Origin: an uncultured Pelagibacteraceae bacterium
GTDB lineage: Bacteria > Pseudomonadota > Alphaproteobacteria > Pelagibacterales > Pelagibacteraceae
NCBI GenBank assembly: GCA_902557155.1
Contig: CACDYR010000008.1
Coordinates: forward strand, 1-56,815
Direction of reading: 5' to 3'
Length of the DNA stretch: 56,815 nt
This document shows positions 44,995 to 53,505 of this stretch, in pieces. A model generated the notes under the pieces. That model saw only the letters and a list, made by a program, of their open reading frames with translations. It was not told the origin of the DNA and ran no database searches. Numbering within the stretch: the stretch's first letter is position 1; each line of letters begins with the position of its first letter. The translations under genes and the position numbers were made by a program.

Positions 44995-45022
44995 TTTACA
45001 ATAGAAATTAAACAAGTATAAC
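44995..45022 (+). promoter_or_regulatory. Putative sigma-70 promoter of the solo 5S rRNA gene
   Basis: TTTACA (44995-45000), 16-bp spacer, TATAAC (45017-45022). The mature 5' end of 5S (45029) is 7 bases after the -10, which is the expected transcription start, so the RNA could begin without 5' processing. TTGTTT (44993-44998) with an 18-bp spacer is an alternative -35. Confidence 0.55.
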
Positions 45023-45028
45023 ACTACC

Positions 45029-45142
45029 GCCGGTGATTATTGCGAAGGTGTAATACCCGATCCCATTCCGAACTCGGAAGTCAAGCCCTTCTGCGCCGAT
45101 GGTACTTTGTCTTAAGACATGGAAGAGTAGGACATCGCCGGC
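45029..45142 (+). rRNA. rrf: 5S ribosomal RNA
   Basis: 114 nt. The conserved CCCGATCCCATTCCGAACTC core (with CGGAAG after it) and the GATGGTACT and GAGTAGGACATCG blocks identify it. Ends were set by helix I: GCCGGTGAT at the 5' end pairs with ATCGCCGGC at the 3' end (nine pairs including one G-U). No 16S, 23S or spacer tRNA is in the 45 kb before it, which matches the known SAR11 arrangement where 5S is separated from 23S by a hypervariable region. rpmJ starts only 9 nt after its end. Confidence 0.97.
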
Positions 45143-45151
45143 TAAAAAATT

Positions 45152-45277
45152 ATGAAAATAAAAAGTTCTTTAAAATCGATAAAAAAAAGAGATCTCAACT
45201 CTAAGCTTGTTAGAAGACGGGGCAGGGTATACGTGATTAATAAAACTAATCCAAAGTTTAAAGCAAGACAAAAGTAA
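45152..45277 (+). CDS. rpmJ: 50S ribosomal protein L36 (bL36)
   Basis: 41 residues: [14 protein letters not shown] at the start and the conserved [20 protein letters not shown] segment. It has no CxxC...H zinc site, as in the zinc-free alphaproteobacterial form. Its ATG is 9 nt after the 3' end of the 5S rRNA, so the message must be made from the 5S promoter or by read-through, and the 5S helix-I arm lies where a ribosome-binding site would be. The oxidase subunit gene follows 4 bp later. Confidence 0.96.
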   Translation: MKIKSSLKSIKKRDLNSKLVRRRGRVYVINKTNPKFKARQK

Positions 45278-45281
45278 TTTT

Positions 45282-45392
45282 ATGGATAATGAAAACCATA
45301 AAAATACTTGGAATAACTTTACAAAATTTGTTTTGTGGGGAACTGTCGCAGTAATCTCAGTTTTAGTTTTAATGGCAATATTTCTTTTATAG
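45282..45392 (+). CDS. aa3-type cytochrome c oxidase subunit IV (small)
   Basis: 36 residues: a short polar start with ENHKNTWNNFTKF and one membrane segment (about 17-36). This tiny alphaproteobacterial oxidase subunit family has this layout and is often encoded beside the transhydrogenase genes, as here (pntAA starts 20 bp later). The call rests on length, pattern and neighbourhood; a different single-span peptide is possible. Confidence 0.65.
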   Translation: MDNENHKNTWNNFTKFVLWGTVAVISVLVLMAIFLL

Positions 45393-45412
45393 TATTTTAA
45401 TTTATTTTTATT

Positions 45413-46501
45413 ATGAATTTAGCTTCAATTTCAGAAAATCGAGATGTTGAAAAACGAATAGCGGTTAACCCAGAAATTGCAAAAAAATATATTAATTTAG
45501 GATTTAATTTAACTTTACCAAATAATTATGGAAGTTATTTAGGTTTTACAGACGAAGAATATAAAAATGTAGGAGTTAATTTTTCAGATAATGAGGAGGA
45601 AATAATTAAAAATTCTGAGATTGTTATTCAATTAGGATTACCTGTTGAGGAAAAATTATCTTTTTTTAGGGAAAATCAAACTTTAATTGGCTCATTAAAC
45701 GCTTTTGTTAATAAAGAAAAATTAGAGAACTTAAAGTCAAAGAAAATAAATTTTTTTTCTTTGGAGTTGCTACCAAGAATTACGAGAGCACAATCAATGG
45801 ATATTTTATCATCACAAGCTAACCTTGCTGGCTACAAAGCGGTGATAGAAGCTTTCCAAGTTTATGAAAAAGCAATTCCGATGATGATGACTGCTGCAGG
45901 AACAATTCCTGCAGCAAAAGTATTAGTAGTTGGAGCTGGAGTTGCCGGATTACAAGCTATTGCAACTGCTAAAAGAATGGGAGCTGTAGTATTTGCAACG
46001 GATGTAAGGATGGCTTCAAAAGAACAAGTTGAGAGTTTAGGAGGAAAATTTCTTACAGTTGAAGGATCTGAGAATTTAGAAACCGAAGGTGGTTATGCAA
46101 AAGAAGCGTCAGATGAATTTAAAAAGAAACAAGAAGAACTACTTTCAGAAACATTAAAAAAAATTGATATAATAATTTGCACAGCTTTAATCCCTGGTAG
46201 AGAAGCTCCAAAGATAATTAAAGAGGAAATGTTTCAAAATTTACAATCTGGCTCAGTTATTTATGACCTAGCAGCAGTTCAAGGAGGAAATACTGTATTT
46301 ACACAGGTTGATAAAATTGTTGAAAAAAATGGTGTTAAAATTTTAGGTGAGGCTAATATATTAAATAAATTACCTGTATCAGCTTCTAATTTATATGCTA
46401 AAAATGTATTTAATTTTATCTCTAATTTATATGATAAAGAAAATAAGAAATTAAATATTAATTTAGAAGATGAAATAATAGAGAAAACACTTATCAAATA
46501 G
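45413..46501 (+). CDS. pntA: NAD(P) transhydrogenase subunit alpha part 1
   Basis: 362 residues, the soluble NAD(H)-binding dI component. N-terminal SENRDVEKRIAVNPE, RITRAQSMDILSSQANLAGY (with the conserved RAQ..D), and the dinucleotide loop VVGAGVAGLQAIATAKRMGA are typical of split PntA. With the next two genes it forms a proton-driven enzyme that reduces NADP with NADH. Gene order pntAA-pntAB-pntB with spacers of 4 and 3 bp. Confidence 0.95.
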   Translation: MNLASISENRDVEKRIAVNPEIAKKYINLGFNLTLPNNYGSYLGFTDEEYKNVGVNFSDNEEEIIKNSEIVIQLGLPVEEKLSFFRENQTLIGSLNAFVNKEKLENLKSKKINFFSLELLPRITRAQSMDILSSQANLAGYKAVIEAFQVYEKAIPMMMTAAGTIPAAKVLVVGAGVAGLQAIATAKRMGAVVFATDVRMASKEQVESLGGKFLTVEGSENLETEGGYAKEASDEFKKKQEELLSETLKKIDIIICTALIPGREAPKIIKEEMFQNLQSGSVIYDLAAVQGGNTVFTQVDKIVEKNGVKILGEANILNKLPVSASNLYAKNVFNFISNLYDKENKKLNINLEDEIIEKTLIK

Positions 46502-46505
46502 AATT

Positions 46506-46814
46506 ATGGAAATAGACCCTTTTATATTCAGATTAAGTATATTTATATTATCAATATTTGTTGGCTACTATGTTGTATGGAGTGTAACACCTTCTTTGCA
46601 TACTCCTTTAATGTCAGTTACGAATGCAATTTCTTCAGTAATCATCGTAGGTGCTATAATTGCAGCCTTGTCCGGAAGTGATGGAGTAGTTTTTTCTTCA
46701 TCTAGTATTTATGGATTTTTAGCAATTGTTTTAGCAGCTGTTAATATTTTTGGTGGATTTTTAGTCACCCAAAGAATGTTAGCAATGTATAAAAAAAAGA
46801 AAAAGGATAAATAA
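46506..46814 (+). CDS. pntAB: NAD(P) transhydrogenase subunit alpha part 2
   Basis: 102 residues with three or four membrane segments. VGYYVVWSVTPSLHTPLMSVTNAISS and GFLVTQRMLAMYKKK are the family hallmarks (the PLMS-NAISS stretch lines the proton path). It forms the first half of the membrane dII domain. It is a separate gene here, as in most alphaproteobacteria, unlike the fused PntA of enterobacteria. Confidence 0.95.
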   Translation: MEIDPFIFRLSIFILSIFVGYYVVWSVTPSLHTPLMSVTNAISSVIIVGAIIAALSGSDGVVFSSSSIYGFLAIVLAAVNIFGGFLVTQRMLAMYKKKKKDK

Positions 46815-46817
46815 TTA

Positions 46818-48212
46818 ATGTCTGCAAATTTATCTGCAATTTTATATTTAGTATCTGGGGTATTATTTATTTTAGCTTTAAGAGGTTTGTCCTCTCCCGA
46901 AACTTCAAGACAAGGAAATTTATTTGGAATAATTGGAATGGTTATAGCCGTAACAGTTACATTTTTGTCAGTTGGTAATTTTAGTTCTGGATTTGTCTAT
47001 GTTTTAATATTTTTAGCTATTGGTGGGAGTCTAGGAGCATTTATAGCGTATCGTATCCCAATGACTGCAATGCCAGAATTAGTTGCAGGCTTTCATAGTT
47101 TAGTTGGTTTAGCAGCTGTATTTGTAGCGATCTCTGCATTTATTAATCCATCTGCATTTAATCTTGGAACACCTGGAAATATTAAACTTGCAAGTTTAAT
47201 TGAAATGGCAATTGGAGCAGCAGTTGGTGCAATTACTTTTTCTGGATCTGTTATAGCATTCTTAAAGCTACAAGGAATAATGTCAGGTGCACCAATTACT
47301 TTTAAAGGCCAACATTTATTAAATGCATTGTTGTTAATTTTGATTGTAATTTTAACTGTTTATCTTTGTTCAACACAATCATCTAATTTATTTTGGATAT
47401 TAATTGCAATTTCTTTTTTAATTGGATTTTTAATTATTATTCCAATTGGTGGTGCAGATATGCCAGTTGTAATTTCAATGTTAAACTCTTATTCGGGTTG
47501 GGCGGCAGCTGGAATTGGATTTACTTTAGAAAACACAGCCTTAATTATTACAGGTGCATTGGTTGGATCATCTGGTGCAATACTTTCATATATAATGTGT
47601 AAAGGAATGAATAGATCATTCTTTAATGTTATTTTAGGTGGTTTTGGAGCTACAGACCAAACTTCTGGAAGTCAAAACAAAGAACAAAGACCAGTAAAAA
47701 GTGGTAATGCAGATGATGCAGCTTTTTTAATGAAAAATGCATCTTCAGTTATAATTGTTCCAGGGTATGGAATGGCAGTGGCACAAGCACAGCATGCTTT
47801 AAGAGAAATGGTGGATACATTAAAGAAGAACGATATCAAAGTATCATACGCTATTCACCCTGTTGCTGGAAGAATGCCAGGTCATATGAATGTCTTATTA
47901 GCTGAAGCTAATGTTCCTTACGATGAAGTATTTGAATTAGAAGAAATTAATAATGATTTTGCAAATGCAGATGTTGCTTTTGTTATTGGTGCTAATGATG
48001 TGACAAATCCTGTTGCAAAAACAGATCCACAAAGCCCAATATACGGCATGCCAGTATTAGATGTTGAAAAATGTAAATCCGTATTATTTGTTAAAAGAAG
48101 TTTGTCACCAGGGTATGCGGGAATAGATAATGATCTTTTTTATAAAGAAAATACACTTATGTTGTTTGCTGATGCAAAAAAAATGACGGAAGATATTACA
48201 AAAAATCTTTAA
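46818..48212 (+). CDS. pntB: NAD(P) transhydrogenase subunit beta
   Basis: 464 residues. The first part (about 1-260) has eight or nine membrane segments and includes AMPELVAGFHSLVGLAA; the C-terminal 170 residues form the NADP-binding dIII domain with VPGYGMAVAQAQHALREM, HPVAGRMPGHMNVLLAEA and GANDVTNPVAKTDP. It couples proton flow to hydride transfer, a main NADPH source in cells lacking abundant oxidative pentose phosphate flux. Converges on the minus-strand tRNA gene 13 bp away. Confidence 0.96.
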   Translation: MSANLSAILYLVSGVLFILALRGLSSPETSRQGNLFGIIGMVIAVTVTFLSVGNFSSGFVYVLIFLAIGGSLGAFIAYRIPMTAMPELVAGFHSLVGLAAVFVAISAFINPSAFNLGTPGNIKLASLIEMAIGAAVGAITFSGSVIAFLKLQGIMSGAPITFKGQHLLNALLLILIVILTVYLCSTQSSNLFWILIAISFLIGFLIIIPIGGADMPVVISMLNSYSGWAAAGIGFTLENTALIITGALVGSSGAILSYIMCKGMNRSFFNVILGGFGATDQTSGSQNKEQRPVKSGNADDAAFLMKNASSVIIVPGYGMAVAQAQHALREMVDTLKKNDIKVSYAIHPVAGRMPGHMNVLLAEANVPYDEVFELEEINNDFANADVAFVIGANDVTNPVAKTDPQSPIYGMPVLDVEKCKSVLFVKRSLSPGYAGIDNDLFYKENTLMLFADAKKMTEDITKNL

Positions 48213-48225
48213 TAAACTTGTTAAT

Positions 48226-48302
<77 letters not shown>

Positions 48303-48308
48303 GTATTT

Positions 48309-48515
48309 TTAAATTCTATTTTTGAGTTTATTTAATTTCTTAACTCTTTTTATATTTTCTTGAAGTATTCTCTTTTTTTTTTCTGATGGTTTTTCATAAG
48401 TATTCTTTAATTTAATAACCTTAAAGAAACCATCTCTTTGAAGTTTTCTTTTTAAAACCCTCAAAGCTTGTTCAATATTATTATCTTTAACTTCTATTTT
48501 AATAACTACCTCCAA
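48309..48515 (-). CDS. rpsU: 30S ribosomal protein S21 (bS21)
   Basis: 68 residues from a TTG at 48515, the only conventional start in the frame. EVKDNNIEQALRVLKRKLQ is the family signature, with a basic C-terminus. A GGAGG site (48509-48513) overlaps this TTG and is 5 bases before an in-frame ATT (48503), and starting there gives MKIEVKDNN, the same length as other alphaproteobacterial bS21. The ATT may therefore be the real start; I keep the longer frame as the conservative coordinates. Confidence 0.93.
   Translation of the reverse strand: MEVVIKIEVKDNNIEQALRVLKRKLQRDGFFKVIKLKNTYEKPSEKKKRILQENIKRVKKLNKLKNRI
48509..48513 (-). promoter_or_regulatory. Shine-Dalgarno site inside the annotated start of rpsU
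   Basis: GGAGG on the minus strand, 5 bases before an ATT codon at 48503. It is misplaced for the TTG at 48515 and decides the start question for bS21. Confidence 0.6.
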
Positions 48516-48566
48516 AAAAGCGCTTAGATAACACTTTTATAAATTTATGTCTATTAATTTTATTCA

Positions 48567-49148
48567 TTATACAGTTGCCTGGGTTGATTTATTTTCTTTT
48601 TCTTTTTCTTTTTTTTCTCTTTTTATTCTTCTTTCAGCTTTTTCAATAGCCTCAATCAATTCTTTTTGAGTGAATAAATTTAAAGCAACAGGATCTTTTG
48701 GGTTTAAATTATTATAATTCCAATAACTTTTATTTCTAATTGATGTCACAGAATTTTTAGTAATTCCAACTAACTTAGCTATTTGAGAATCTTTTAATAT
48801 ATTGTGTTGTTTAATTAACCATAAAGCAGAGTCAGGTTTATCTTGCCTTTTTGATAAAGGAATATATTTTTTTGTTTTTTTTTCGTTATTTGAAATTTCA
48901 ATATCACTACTTTTAATATTTAATGGTCTATTTTCATCTTTTGATGATAGTTCAATTTCCTCTCTTGAGAGTTGACCAGATATAATAGGATTATATGCTT
49001 TAATACCCTTTGCAACCTCACCATCTGCAATTCCTTGTATTTCAACTTCATGCAATTTACAAAAATCTGCGATTTGTTTGAACGTTAATGCAGTGTTTTC
49101 TACTAACCATACGGCAGTTGCCATTGGCATTAAGGGTGCATTTGACAT
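48567..49148 (-). CDS. trcR: Cell-cycle transcriptional regulator TrcR (DUF1013 family)
   Basis: 193 residues. The start SNAPLMPMATAVWLVENTALTF and the second repeat-like block SALWLIKQHNILKDSQIAKLVGITKNSV are typical for DUF1013/TrcR; both parts look like helix-turn-helix units with WLVENT / WLIKQH. A charged tail ends the protein. TrcR is an RNA-polymerase-associated regulator widespread in alphaproteobacteria. The ATG directly follows the rpmE stop codon, so both are in one transcript. Confidence 0.9.
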   Translation of the reverse strand: MSNAPLMPMATAVWLVENTALTFKQIADFCKLHEVEIQGIADGEVAKGIKAYNPIISGQLSREEIELSSKDENRPLNIKSSDIEISNNEKKTKKYIPLSKRQDKPDSALWLIKQHNILKDSQIAKLVGITKNSVTSIRNKSYWNYNNLNPKDPVALNLFTQKELIEAIEKAERRIKREKKEKEKENKSTQATV

Positions 49149-49379
49149 TTAACTATTTTTTTCTGATTTGAAATTTTGGAATTTTTTATTAAATTTACTT
49201 ATTCTACCTTTGTCCATTAATTTTTGCTTTCCACCTGTCCAGGCTGCATGAGATTTAGGATCTATTTCTAGTTTTAATATATCTCCCTCAGCACCCCAAG
49301 TTGATTTAGTTTGGAATTGAGTACCATCAGTCATTTCAACTTTAATAGTGTGGTAGTTTGGGTGTATGTCTTTTTTCAT
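49149..49379 (-). CDS. rpmE: 50S ribosomal protein L31 (bL31)
   Basis: 76 residues. [19 protein letters not shown] is the typical start, with [25 protein letters not shown] at the end. No zinc-binding CxxC is present, so it is a zinc-free form. It precedes trcR without a gap. Confidence 0.95.
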   Translation of the reverse strand: MKKDIHPNYHTIKVEMTDGTQFQTKSTWGAEGDILKLEIDPKSHAAWTGGKQKLMDKGRISKFNKKFQNFKSEKNS

Positions 49380-49414
49380 ATCGAGACTTATAGCAAAAGA
49401 AAACTAGAACACAA

Positions 49415-50155
49415 TTAAAAGTTCTTTATATTTTCAAGCATTTTATCATTAATTGCCCCACTTGATGCTCGAATATCTATATTATTCCTATCGAATTTAT
49501 CTAAATCATTAACTATTCCACCTGCCTCCTTTACCAACAAGGCACCTGCTGCCACATCCCAAATATTAATTTTATTATGAAAAAAACCATCTAATCTACC
49601 TGAAGCCACATAAGCCAAGTCTAAAGCCGCACATCCGCTGCATCTCATATTTAAGTTGCTGAATTTAACTCCCTCATGATTACTTGAAAATAAACATTCA
49701 TCTATCAAATTTTTGCTTGATACTCTTAATCTTTGATTATTTAGGTATGCCCCTTTGTTTTTTTCTGCAAAAAACATTTCATCTTTAATAGGATCATAAA
49801 TCAAACCACAAATTATCTCTTTTTTAGACTCAAGAGCTATAGAAATTGCGAAATGAGGAATGCCATGAAGAAAATTTATTGTACCATCTATTGGATCGAT
49901 AATCCAAATATTATCCTTATCTTTGTTATTAATTGAACCAACTTCTTCTGAAAAAAATGAATAATTTTTTTTTGTTTTAGAAAGTTCTTCAATTAGAATT
50001 TTTTCCACATGTTTGTCAGTTTTTGTAACAAAATCTCGTGGTCCTTTTTTAGATACTTGTAGTTTTTCAACTTCTCCAAAATCCCTTATCACAGACTTTG
50101 AAGCTTTTTCAGCTGCTTTGATCATAATATTCAAATTTGAGGATATTGAGATCAT
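49415..50155 (-). CDS. suhB: Inositol-1-monophosphatase family protein SuhB
   Basis: 246 residues. Metal site: EEVGS, IIDPIDGTINFLHGIPHFA and the second aspartate in WDVAAGALLVKEAGG, all intact. SuhB hydrolyses inositol phosphates and in some bacteria also takes part in rRNA antitermination. It is 1 bp after efp. Compared with the phosphatase at 6088-6861 it keeps the normal WDVAAG motif. Confidence 0.92.
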   Translation of the reverse strand: MISISSNLNIMIKAAEKASKSVIRDFGEVEKLQVSKKGPRDFVTKTDKHVEKILIEELSKTKKNYSFFSEEVGSINNKDKDNIWIIDPIDGTINFLHGIPHFAISIALESKKEIICGLIYDPIKDEMFFAEKNKGAYLNNQRLRVSSKNLIDECLFSSNHEGVKFSNLNMRCSGCAALDLAYVASGRLDGFFHNKINIWDVAAGALLVKEAGGIVNDLDKFDRNNIDIRASSGAINDKMLENIKNF

Positions 50156-50156
50156 T

Positions 50157-50717
50157 CTAGATTTTTTTAATGTATTCTAAATTTCTAGTATCAACTATGA
50201 TTTCATCACCTGCTTCAATAAATGGAGGAACCTGAATATTTAAACCATTATCAAGAGTTGCTGGTTTGTAAGAAGACGACACAGTTTGTCCTTTAAGAGC
50301 TACATCAGTGGTTTCAATTTTACACTGTACTTGATTAGGTAATTCAATTGATAATGGGTTTTCATTATAAAAACTTACAGAAACTTCCAAGTTTTCAGTT
50401 AAAAGTTTACCCTTGTTACCTACAATTTCTTTTTTTATTTCTATCTGTTCAAATGTTTTTGGATCCATAAAAAAATAATTGGCTTCATCACTATAAAGAT
50501 AATTGAAAGTCATTTCCTCCAATGATGCTTTTTCTACTGTTTCACTTGATCTAAATCTTTCATTTAACTTTGTATTTTTATTTAAGCTTTTCATTTCAAC
50601 TTGAGCAAACGCACCACCTTTTCCTGGTTTTACATGTTGGGTTTTTAAAACTTGCCACAAGTCATTTTTATATTCTAAGAGCATTCCAACTCTTATTTCT
50701 CCAGCATTAATTTTCAT
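50157..50717 (-). CDS. efp: Elongation factor P
   Basis: 186 residues. Domain I carries the loop HVKPGKGGAFAQV with the tip lysine K33, the site that is lysylated in many bacteria; domains II and III follow. EF-P rescues ribosomes stalled on polyproline. The start overlaps the thiE stop by 4 bp, so the two are translationally coupled. Confidence 0.96.
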   Translation of the reverse strand: MKINAGEIRVGMLLEYKNDLWQVLKTQHVKPGKGGAFAQVEMKSLNKNTKLNERFRSSETVEKASLEEMTFNYLYSDEANYFFMDPKTFEQIEIKKEIVGNKGKLLTENLEVSVSFYNENPLSIELPNQVQCKIETTDVALKGQTVSSSYKPATLDNGLNIQVPPFIEAGDEIIVDTRNLEYIKKI

Positions 50718-51328
50718 TTTAATCTTTCTATAGCTTGCAATGGTTTATATTTTTTATTTTTCCAAATGTAGCCTGAGATAGCTAAAAAATTGGCATTATT
50801 CAATAATAGATTTTTATAATTATCAGCATTAATTCCACCAATAGCTACTGTTGGAGTTTTTGTAAATCTTTTAAATTTATTTAAAATCTTTACAGAGGCT
50901 ACATGCTTAGTTTTTTTAGTTTTAGATTGATTAAAAGCACCAAAGGCAATGTAATCAGCTTTAGCTTTAATTGCTTTTTTTGCTAAATTTATAGAATTAT
51001 GACAAGTAACTCCTATAATTTTTTTACCAAGTATTTTTTTTGCCATATTAATATTCATATCTTTTTGACCTAGATGGCAACCATCTGCATCTAATTTTTT
51101 AGCAAGCAAAGGGTTATCATTAATTATAAATTTTACTTTATTTTTTTTACAAATATTTTTAATTTTTTTTCCAATTATGATTTTCTTTTTCTGAGAGTAA
51201 CTTTTAAGTCTGAGCTGAAAAAAACTTATTTTTCCAGTTTTTAAAACTAACTTTAGATTGTTATAGAAAGAATAAGGTATTTTGTTAGGAGAAATAAGAT
51301 AAATAAATTTTTTTTTATTCAGTTTCAA
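50714..51328 (-). CDS. thiE: Thiamine-phosphate synthase (ThiE)
   Basis: 204 residues. SFFQLRLK, INDNPLLAKKLDADGCHLGQKDM, GVTCHN and the TKKTKH/VAIGGIN phosphate-binding loops match ThiE. It joins hydroxymethylpyrimidine diphosphate with the thiazole phosphate. SAR11 cells are known to need an external pyrimidine precursor, so a late-step enzyme is expected. The start overlaps the fba end by 14 bp inside a carbon-metabolism operon. It is a little divergent in the core and could be the TenI-like relative. Confidence 0.83.
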   Translation of the reverse strand: MKLNKKKFIYLISPNKIPYSFYNNLKLVLKTGKISFFQLRLKSYSQKKKIIIGKKIKNICKKNKVKFIINDNPLLAKKLDADGCHLGQKDMNINMAKKILGKKIIGVTCHNSINLAKKAIKAKADYIAFGAFNQSKTKKTKHVASVKILNKFKRFTKTPTVAIGGINADNYKNLLLNNANFLAISGYIWKNKKYKPLQAIERLK

Positions 51329-52325
51329 GTTTGCTAGACCATTTTCCTTGAGCAGCTAAGGTACACATTTTAGCTCTGTGGTTAAAAGTAGTTTGAGTTG
51401 CCTCTACATTTTTAATATCTTTAGACCAAACTTTCAAAGCACTTTGTTGAAGAGCTCTTCCATATGAATAGGTCATTATAAAATTAGTGTTGTTATTTTT
51501 ATTTATTAAATTTAAATTTTCTGTAGCCTCAATTTCAGATTGCCCTCCAGATAAAAAAGCTATCCCTGGAACTTCATTGGGTACAGAATTTTTAAGACAT
51601 TCCAATGTTTTGATAGAAACTTCTTCATTAGAAATTTTATTTTCTGATAGGTTGCCAGGCAAAATCATATTTGGTTTTAATATTATTCCTGAGAGATCAA
51701 CTTTGTGTAAAATTAGTTCCTCAAAACACTTTTTAATTACCTCTGATGTTTTGTCTAAACAAGATTCTGCAGAGTGATTTCCATCCATCAATACCTCAGG
51801 TTCTACTATTGGAACCATTCCACTTTCTTGAACTAGTGCAGAGTACCTAGCAAGTGCATGAGCATTACTACTGATTGCAAGTTTGCTCGGATATTTTTCA
51901 CCAATAGAATACACGCCTCTCCATTTTGTGAATCTTGCTCCAATATCATAATATTTTTTTAATCGATCTCTAAGTCCATCTAATCCCTCTGTAATTTTTT
52001 CTTTAGGGGAATTTGCTAAATCTTTCGCACCAGTATCAACTTTAATTCCAGGAACTGCGCCTGAACTAGATATTAAATCTGTTATTGATTTTCCTGTGCT
52101 TGAAATTTGATTTATGGTTTCATCGTAAAGAATAACACCGCCAATACAATCCTTCATTCCATTTGATGAAAAAAGAATTTCTCTAAAGGAAAGCCTATTT
52201 TCTGGTGTTGATTTGACATTTACTGCTTCAAGTCTTTTTGTCATAGTTCCATTGCTTTCATCAGCCGCAAGAATGCCTTTGCCATTGGAAATTATTTTAA
52301 GTGCAATTTTATTTAATTCAGACAT
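51315..52325 (-). CDS. fba: Fructose-bisphosphate aldolase, class I
   Basis: 336 residues. GILAADESNGTMTKRL (17-32) is the class I start, KWRGVY (134-139), VEPEVL with E175/E177, and the Schiff-base lysine K217 in ILKPNMILPG. This is the eukaryote-like metal-independent class I type. It cleaves or makes fructose 1,6-bisphosphate; in the operon with gap and pgk a gluconeogenic role is likely (inference). Starts 1 bp after pgk. Confidence 0.96.
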   Translation of the reverse strand: MSELNKIALKIISNGKGILAADESNGTMTKRLEAVNVKSTPENRLSFREILFSSNGMKDCIGGVILYDETINQISSTGKSITDLISSSGAVPGIKVDTGAKDLANSPKEKITEGLDGLRDRLKKYYDIGARFTKWRGVYSIGEKYPSKLAISSNAHALARYSALVQESGMVPIVEPEVLMDGNHSAESCLDKTSEVIKKCFEELILHKVDLSGIILKPNMILPGNLSENKISNEEVSIKTLECLKNSVPNEVPGIAFLSGGQSEIEATENLNLINKNNNTNFIMTYSYGRALQQSALKVWSKDIKNVEATQTTFNHRAKMCTLAAQGKWSSKLETE

Positions 52326-52326
52326 T

Positions 52327-53505
52327 TTAATTTAATGCGGTTATACCAGGAAGGTTTTTACCTTCAAGATATTCTAAAAAAGCTCCACCTGCAGTTGAAA
52401 CAAAATTAAATTCATTAACTGCCTTTAAATTATTTAATAAAGAAACTGTGTCTCCACCACCAGCAACTGAAAAAATTTTGTTTGCTTTATTATTTTCAAT
52501 TATTTTTTTTGCTATTTGAATACTTCCATTAGCAAAATTTGAATTTTCAAAATATCCTGCGGGTCCATTCCAAAGTATAGTTTTACTGTCATCAATAATT
52601 TTTGTTATCTTATCTATAGTTTTTGGACCAATATCCAATATCATTTCATCAAATAATATTTCGTTCAATTCTTTCTTTTGAGGAGGTCCATTTAAATCAC
52701 TAGATACAATCACATCTTCTGGGTAAATTATTTTACATTTTTCTTTTTTCGAAAGAGAGATAATTTCTTCGACTATTTTATCGCAATTTTTTTCTTTAAT
52801 AGATTTTCCAACACTATTTCCGAAATATTCTATAAAATTATTAGCCATACCCCCAACAATTATAATATTATCAAATTTAGGAATTAAATTTTTAATAACA
52901 TTAATCTTAGTTGAAATTTTAGACCCCCCAATAATACAAGTAATTGGTCTGGTAATTTCACAAGTTATTTTATTAAGTGCATTCACCTCTAAGTCTAGCT
53001 GCAACCCAGAAAACGAGGGTAAGAATTTTGGAATTTCATAAATTGAGGCATGAGCTCTATGTGAACAAGAGAAAGCATCATTTACATATATATCTCCTAG
53101 ATTTGATAGCAGTTCAGCAAACTTATTGTCATTTTGTTCTTCCTCAGAATAAAATCTAATATTTTCTAAAATAAAAATATCTTCATCATAGTCATTGAAA
53201 AAATTTTTATTTTTTATTTCTTTAATATTTTCAGTAATAAGTTTTATTTTTTTTCTTAACTTATTTTGCAATTCTTCACAAATTGGTTTTAGGGAGAGCT
53301 CTTTAACAACTTTTCCTTTTGGTCTTCCAACATGAGATAAAATTATAATTTTAGTATTTTCTTTAATCAAAAAATTTAATGTAGGAAGAATTTTATCGAT
53401 TCTTGTGGTGTCTTTTATCTTGTCTCTTTCCAAAGGGACATTTAAATCTAGTCTTAATAATATTTTTTTATTCTTTAGATTTTTTTCGTTTATAATACTT
53501 CTCAT
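52327..53505 (-). CDS. pgk: Phosphoglycerate kinase
   Basis: 392 residues, normal length. RLDLNVP (18-24), SHVGRPKG near 58-65, ENIRFYSEEEQND and the C-terminal GGGDTVSLL nucleotide loop. It interconverts 1,3-bisphosphoglycerate and 3-phosphoglycerate. Its start overlaps the gap stop by one base. Confidence 0.97.
   Translation of the reverse strand: MRSIINEKNLKNKKILLRLDLNVPLERDKIKDTTRIDKILPTLNFLIKENTKIIILSHVGRPKGKVVKELSLKPICEELQNKLRKKIKLITENIKEIKNKNFFNDYDEDIFILENIRFYSEEEQNDNKFAELLSNLGDIYVNDAFSCSHRAHASIYEIPKFLPSFSGLQLDLEVNALNKITCEITRPITCIIGGSKISTKINVIKNLIPKFDNIIIVGGMANNFIEYFGNSVGKSIKEKNCDKIVEEIISLSKKEKCKIIYPEDVIVSSDLNGPPQKKELNEILFDEMILDIGPKTIDKITKIIDDSKTILWNGPAGYFENSNFANGSIQIAKKIIENNKANKIFSVAGGGDTVSLLNNLKAVNEFNFVSTAGGAFLEYLEGKNLPGITALN

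Noticed and set aside
44980..44996. 6-bp inverted repeat (AACAAT / ATTGTT) as a terminator before 5S
   Set aside because: Short, A/T-rich, no T-run, and overlaps the proposed -35 of the 5S promoter.
47393..47602. 69-residue plus-strand frame inside pntB
   Set aside because: Out of frame with a strongly conserved membrane protein; composition is that of a shadow frame.
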